Source: Bog-159 sp049511415 (lineage in GTDB: Bacteria; Acidobacteriota; Terriglobia; Bryobacterales; Bryobacteraceae). Taken from it: a stretch of 64,000 nucleotides of DNA. How positions within the stretch are numbered: position 1 is the stretch's first letter; the number at the start of each line of letters is the position of its first letter. Under the pieces are notes generated by a model. The model was not told the DNA's origin. It saw only the letters and a list, made by a program, of their open reading frames with translations, and made no database searches. Positions 61,944 to 64,000 of the stretch are shown in pieces. The stretch lies in the NCBI GenBank assembly GCA_049511415.1, contig JBEKYC010000022.1:1-64000 (forward strand), in the 5' to 3' direction. Both the position numbers and the translations under genes were made by a program.

Positions 61944-62696
61944 ATGAACTGCTTTAACCATTCCGAAGTACCCGCCGTCGCCTATTGCCGCACTTGCGGC
62001 AAAGCGCTCTGCGCCGAATGTAAGCGCACTGCCCAGGGCACCATTTTCTGCGACGAGCATGCGCCCGCGGCCGCCAACACCGCAGCCAACTTCGCCCGCG
62101 ACTTGCGCCAGCAGATTGTAGACGACGCCCAAGCCGCCGCGGCCGGACCCCGGGAAGCCGCCGCCGGGATTCGCGCCCAGGCCGGCCTCGCGCCGGTCAA
62201 CAGCGCCACCGGCGATGTTTCTCCCGGTCTCGCCTGCCTGCTCGGCTTCATCCCCGGCGTGGGCGCCATCTACAACGGCCAGTACGCCAAAGGCTTGGTC
62301 CATGCCATCGTCTTCGGCCTGCTGGTGTCCATCACCGGTTCCGGCACGGCGGGCGATTTGGAGCCGTTGTTCGGCATCTTGATCGGCGTCTGGGTCATGT
62401 ACATGGCGCTGGAGGCCTACCACACCGCCCGCAAGCGCCGCGCCGGCGAGCCGGTGGACGAGTTCTCCAGCATCCTCGATGTGCACGGCCGACGGGGCGG
62501 CTTTCCCATCGGCGCTATTACCCTGATCGTGCTGGGCGTGGTGCTGCTGCTCAGCACCATGGATATCATCCAGCTTCACAAACTGTTGCCATACTGGCCG
62601 GTCCTGCTGATCCTCACCGGCGCTTACATGCTGTATGTGCGCGTAACCGATGGCGCCCATCCCATCGCCCGGCAGGAGGCCCACCATGAACGCTAA
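61944..62696 (+). CDS. B-box zinc-finger membrane protein
   Basis: 250 residues. N-terminal B-box-like zinc site (CFNHSEVPAVAYCRTCGKAL, then CAEC and FCDEHA), then about 60 Ala-rich residues, a TM2-like pair (LLGFIPGVGAIYNGQYAKGL) and three more helices, the last resembling the DUF5668/LiaF membrane unit (WPVLLILTGAYML). Good ribosome site GAGGAT. The stop overlaps the next gene by 11 nt. Confidence 0.8.
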   Translation: MNCFNHSEVPAVAYCRTCGKALCAECKRTAQGTIFCDEHAPAAANTAANFARDLRQQIVDDAQAAAAGPREAAAGIRAQAGLAPVNSATGDVSPGLACLLGFIPGVGAIYNGQYAKGLVHAIVFGLLVSITGSGTAGDLEPLFGILIGVWVMYMALEAYHTARKRRAGEPVDEFSSILDVHGRRGGFPIGAITLIVLGVVLLLSTMDIIQLHKLLPYWPVLLILTGAYMLYVRVTDGAHPIARQEAHHER

Positions 62697-62907
62697 CGAC
62701 GCCAACCTGCTGCGCGCCATTCGCTGGCCCATCACGCTCATCACACTGGGAACGCTGTTCGCGATGAACAATTTCACCAACTACGGCTTCAACCAGACCT
62801 GGCCCGTGCTCCTGATCGTGTTCGGTTTGCTCAGTCTTTTGGGCCGGACCACCCGCGGCATGCCCGCCGGCGCGCCTCCGGGACCGGCGCCGGGAGGCCC
62901 CCGATGA
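62686..62907 (+). CDS. Small LiaF/DUF5668-like membrane protein
   Basis: 73 residues from ATG 62686 with AGGAGG upstream. One or two TM helices (ITLITLGTLFAMNNF and WPVLLIVFGLLSLLG), Pro/Gly-rich tail. Linked to the envelope unit by overlaps at both ends. Confidence 0.75.
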   Translation: MNANDANLLRAIRWPITLITLGTLFAMNNFTNYGFNQTWPVLLIVFGLLSLLGRTTRGMPAGAPPGPAPGGPR

Positions 62908-64000
62908 AACGCCGATCCGTCACCGGGCCCATCCTGCTCATCGGGGTTGGCGCTACGTTTCTGATGTACAACCTGCGGCCCGATATCCAGATCTACGACC
63001 TGCTGGCGCAATACTGGCCATTCCTGCTCATCGCCTGGGGTTCCCTGCGCCTGGTGGAAGTGCTGGTCGATTATTTCCGCGGCAGCCTGGGCTATGCTTC
63101 CGGCTTCAGCGGCGGCGAAGTGGTCCTGATCGTCTTCGTCTGCTTCATCGGTTGGGGAGCCTTCGAGGCCCACAGCCACGGCGTCCATTTCCGCCCCGCC
63201 TGGGAAGCCTTCGGCGAGCACTACGACTATAGTGTGGACGATCAGAAGCCGGCCCTCGCGGCCACTCGCGTGGTCTTTGAAAATGCTCGCGGCAACTTGA
63301 AAATCACCGGCGCCGACGTTACCGAAATCAAGATCACCGGACGAAAAACCATCCAAGCCGTCAACCACACCGAGGCCGACCGCGCCAACGCCGGCACCTC
63401 CATGGAAATCCTGTCGCAGGGCGACGCTCTCACGGTCCGCACCAATCAGGATCACAATCCCACCAGCGGCCGCATCTCCGAAGACCTGGAAATCACCGTT
63501 CCCATGCGCATGAGCGTCGAGATTCACGGCGACTACGGCGATTATGAAGTCAGCGAAGTGAACGGCGGCGTGGAAGTGCATGGCGACCGCTCCGACGTGC
63601 GCCTGAATAAAATCGGCGGCAACGCCCGCATCGAGCTGCAGCGCAGCGACCTGGTACGCGCCGCGGATCTCAGCGGCAACCTCGACCTGCAGGGCAAAGG
63701 TTCCGACATCGAACTCGAGAATATCGCCGGCCAGGTCACCATCAACGGCTCCTATTCCGGCAGCCTGGAATTCAAGAACGTCGCCAAACCGCTGCACTTT
63801 GAATCTCCCAATACGGATCTGCGCGTAGCCGCCTTGCCCGGACAGATCACCATGGACCTCGGCGAGTTGACCGCCAATAATCTGGTGGGTCCCGTACATC
63901 TGGTCACCAAATCCAAGGACGTGAAGATCGAGGACTTCACCGAATCGCTGGATCTCGAAACCGATCGCGGCGACATCGAACTGCAGCCCAAGCACCTGCC
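62904..64000 (+). CDS. DUF4097/adhesin-like envelope protein, partial
   Basis: At least 365 residues, cut by the window end, no stop. Three TM helices at the start (ILLIGVGATFLMY, WPFLLIAWGSLRL and EVVLIVFVCFIGW), then a soluble beta-helix-like domain: regular repeats such as VEIHGDYGDYEVSEVNGG, LDLQGKGSDIELENIAG and VHLVTKSKDVKIEDFTES, typical of DUF4097. It probably acts in envelope stress sensing with the sigma/anti-sigma pair. The ATG overlaps the previous stop. Confidence 0.85.
   Translation, partial: MKRRSVTGPILLIGVGATFLMYNLRPDIQIYDLLAQYWPFLLIAWGSLRLVEVLVDYFRGSLGYASGFSGGEVVLIVFVCFIGWGAFEAHSHGVHFRPAWEAFGEHYDYSVDDQKPALAATRVVFENARGNLKITGADVTEIKITGRKTIQAVNHTEADRANAGTSMEILSQGDALTVRTNQDHNPTSGRISEDLEITVPMRMSVEIHGDYGDYEVSEVNGGVEVHGDRSDVRLNKIGGNARIELQRSDLVRAADLSGNLDLQGKGSDIELENIAGQVTINGSYSGSLEFKNVAKPLHFESPNTDLRVAALPGQITMDLGELTANNLVGPVHLVTKSKDVKIEDFTESLDLETDRGDIELQPKHL

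Overview
The window is a high-GC bacterial chromosome segment that most resembles Acidobacteriota of the Solibacter/Bryobacter type. The lineage is inferred from gene content, not from a marker-gene tree. Supporting content: a two-module ADOP-style permease behind a PadR regulator, a CRTAC1/ASPIC-UnbV protein, seven GloVer repeats, many secreted beta-propeller proteins, a TonB-ExbB-ExbD-ExbD-TPR operon, and many ATGA/GTGA gene overlaps. About 60 real genes are present, so most long antisense frames are GC-driven shadows.

Layout. 1-260: the end of a CRISPR array (three 36-bp repeats, period 74). 271-1707: secreted kelch protein. 1866-5807: four-gene oxidative cluster of two paralogous small proteins, a DyP-type peroxidase and an unusual cytochrome P450. 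5997-7363: OmpA-family gene broken by three frame changes. 7387-10261: PadR plus ADOP permease. 10314-14593: divergent CRTAC1-like protein and secreted glycosidase-like protein, each with a TATACT box 7 nt before its ATG. 14598-20629: tgt, a heme-binding-protein-like gene with its own promoter and terminator, then yajC, secD, secF. 20649-24036: TonB energy-transduction operon. 24105-25621: two CPBP membrane proteins, the second without the catalytic glutamates, behind a long hairpin that covers the first start codon. 25625-30231: secreted propeller protein, winged-helix/TPR regulator and LytTR response regulator. 30373-33389: inositol-phosphate synthase, epimerase, YceH.

33392-41269: a six-gene minus-strand operon (PadR, TolC-like protein, RND pump, adaptor, lactonase, SDR) with a strong promoter and gene-to-gene overlaps. 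41390-43591: M28 peptidase, DinB-like protein and a 45-residue zinc ribbon. 43634-45440: DUF72 and a duplicated DoxX-like membrane protein. 45631-46227: decayed secreted-protein gene beside tRNA-Val(GAC). 46484-50573: lytic transglycosylase, small CxxC protein, one-domain asparaginase with an Fsr-like MFS gene, PilZ protein, and small stress-type proteins (DUF1328, CsbD). 50933-57160: GloVer protein, a GT2-methyltransferase fusion, PQQ-type propeller, polytopic membrane protein. 57195-60518: rpoD, nrdR, flippase-like protein. 60668-64000: ECF sigma, anti-sigma, and three envelope genes, the last cut by the window edge.

The best candidate for an undescribed system is the 1866-5807 cluster. Its P450 has proline where the acid of the oxygen-activating acid-alcohol pair normally sits, and it lies beside a peroxidase with no redox-partner gene, so a peroxide-driven pathway is a reasonable hypothesis.
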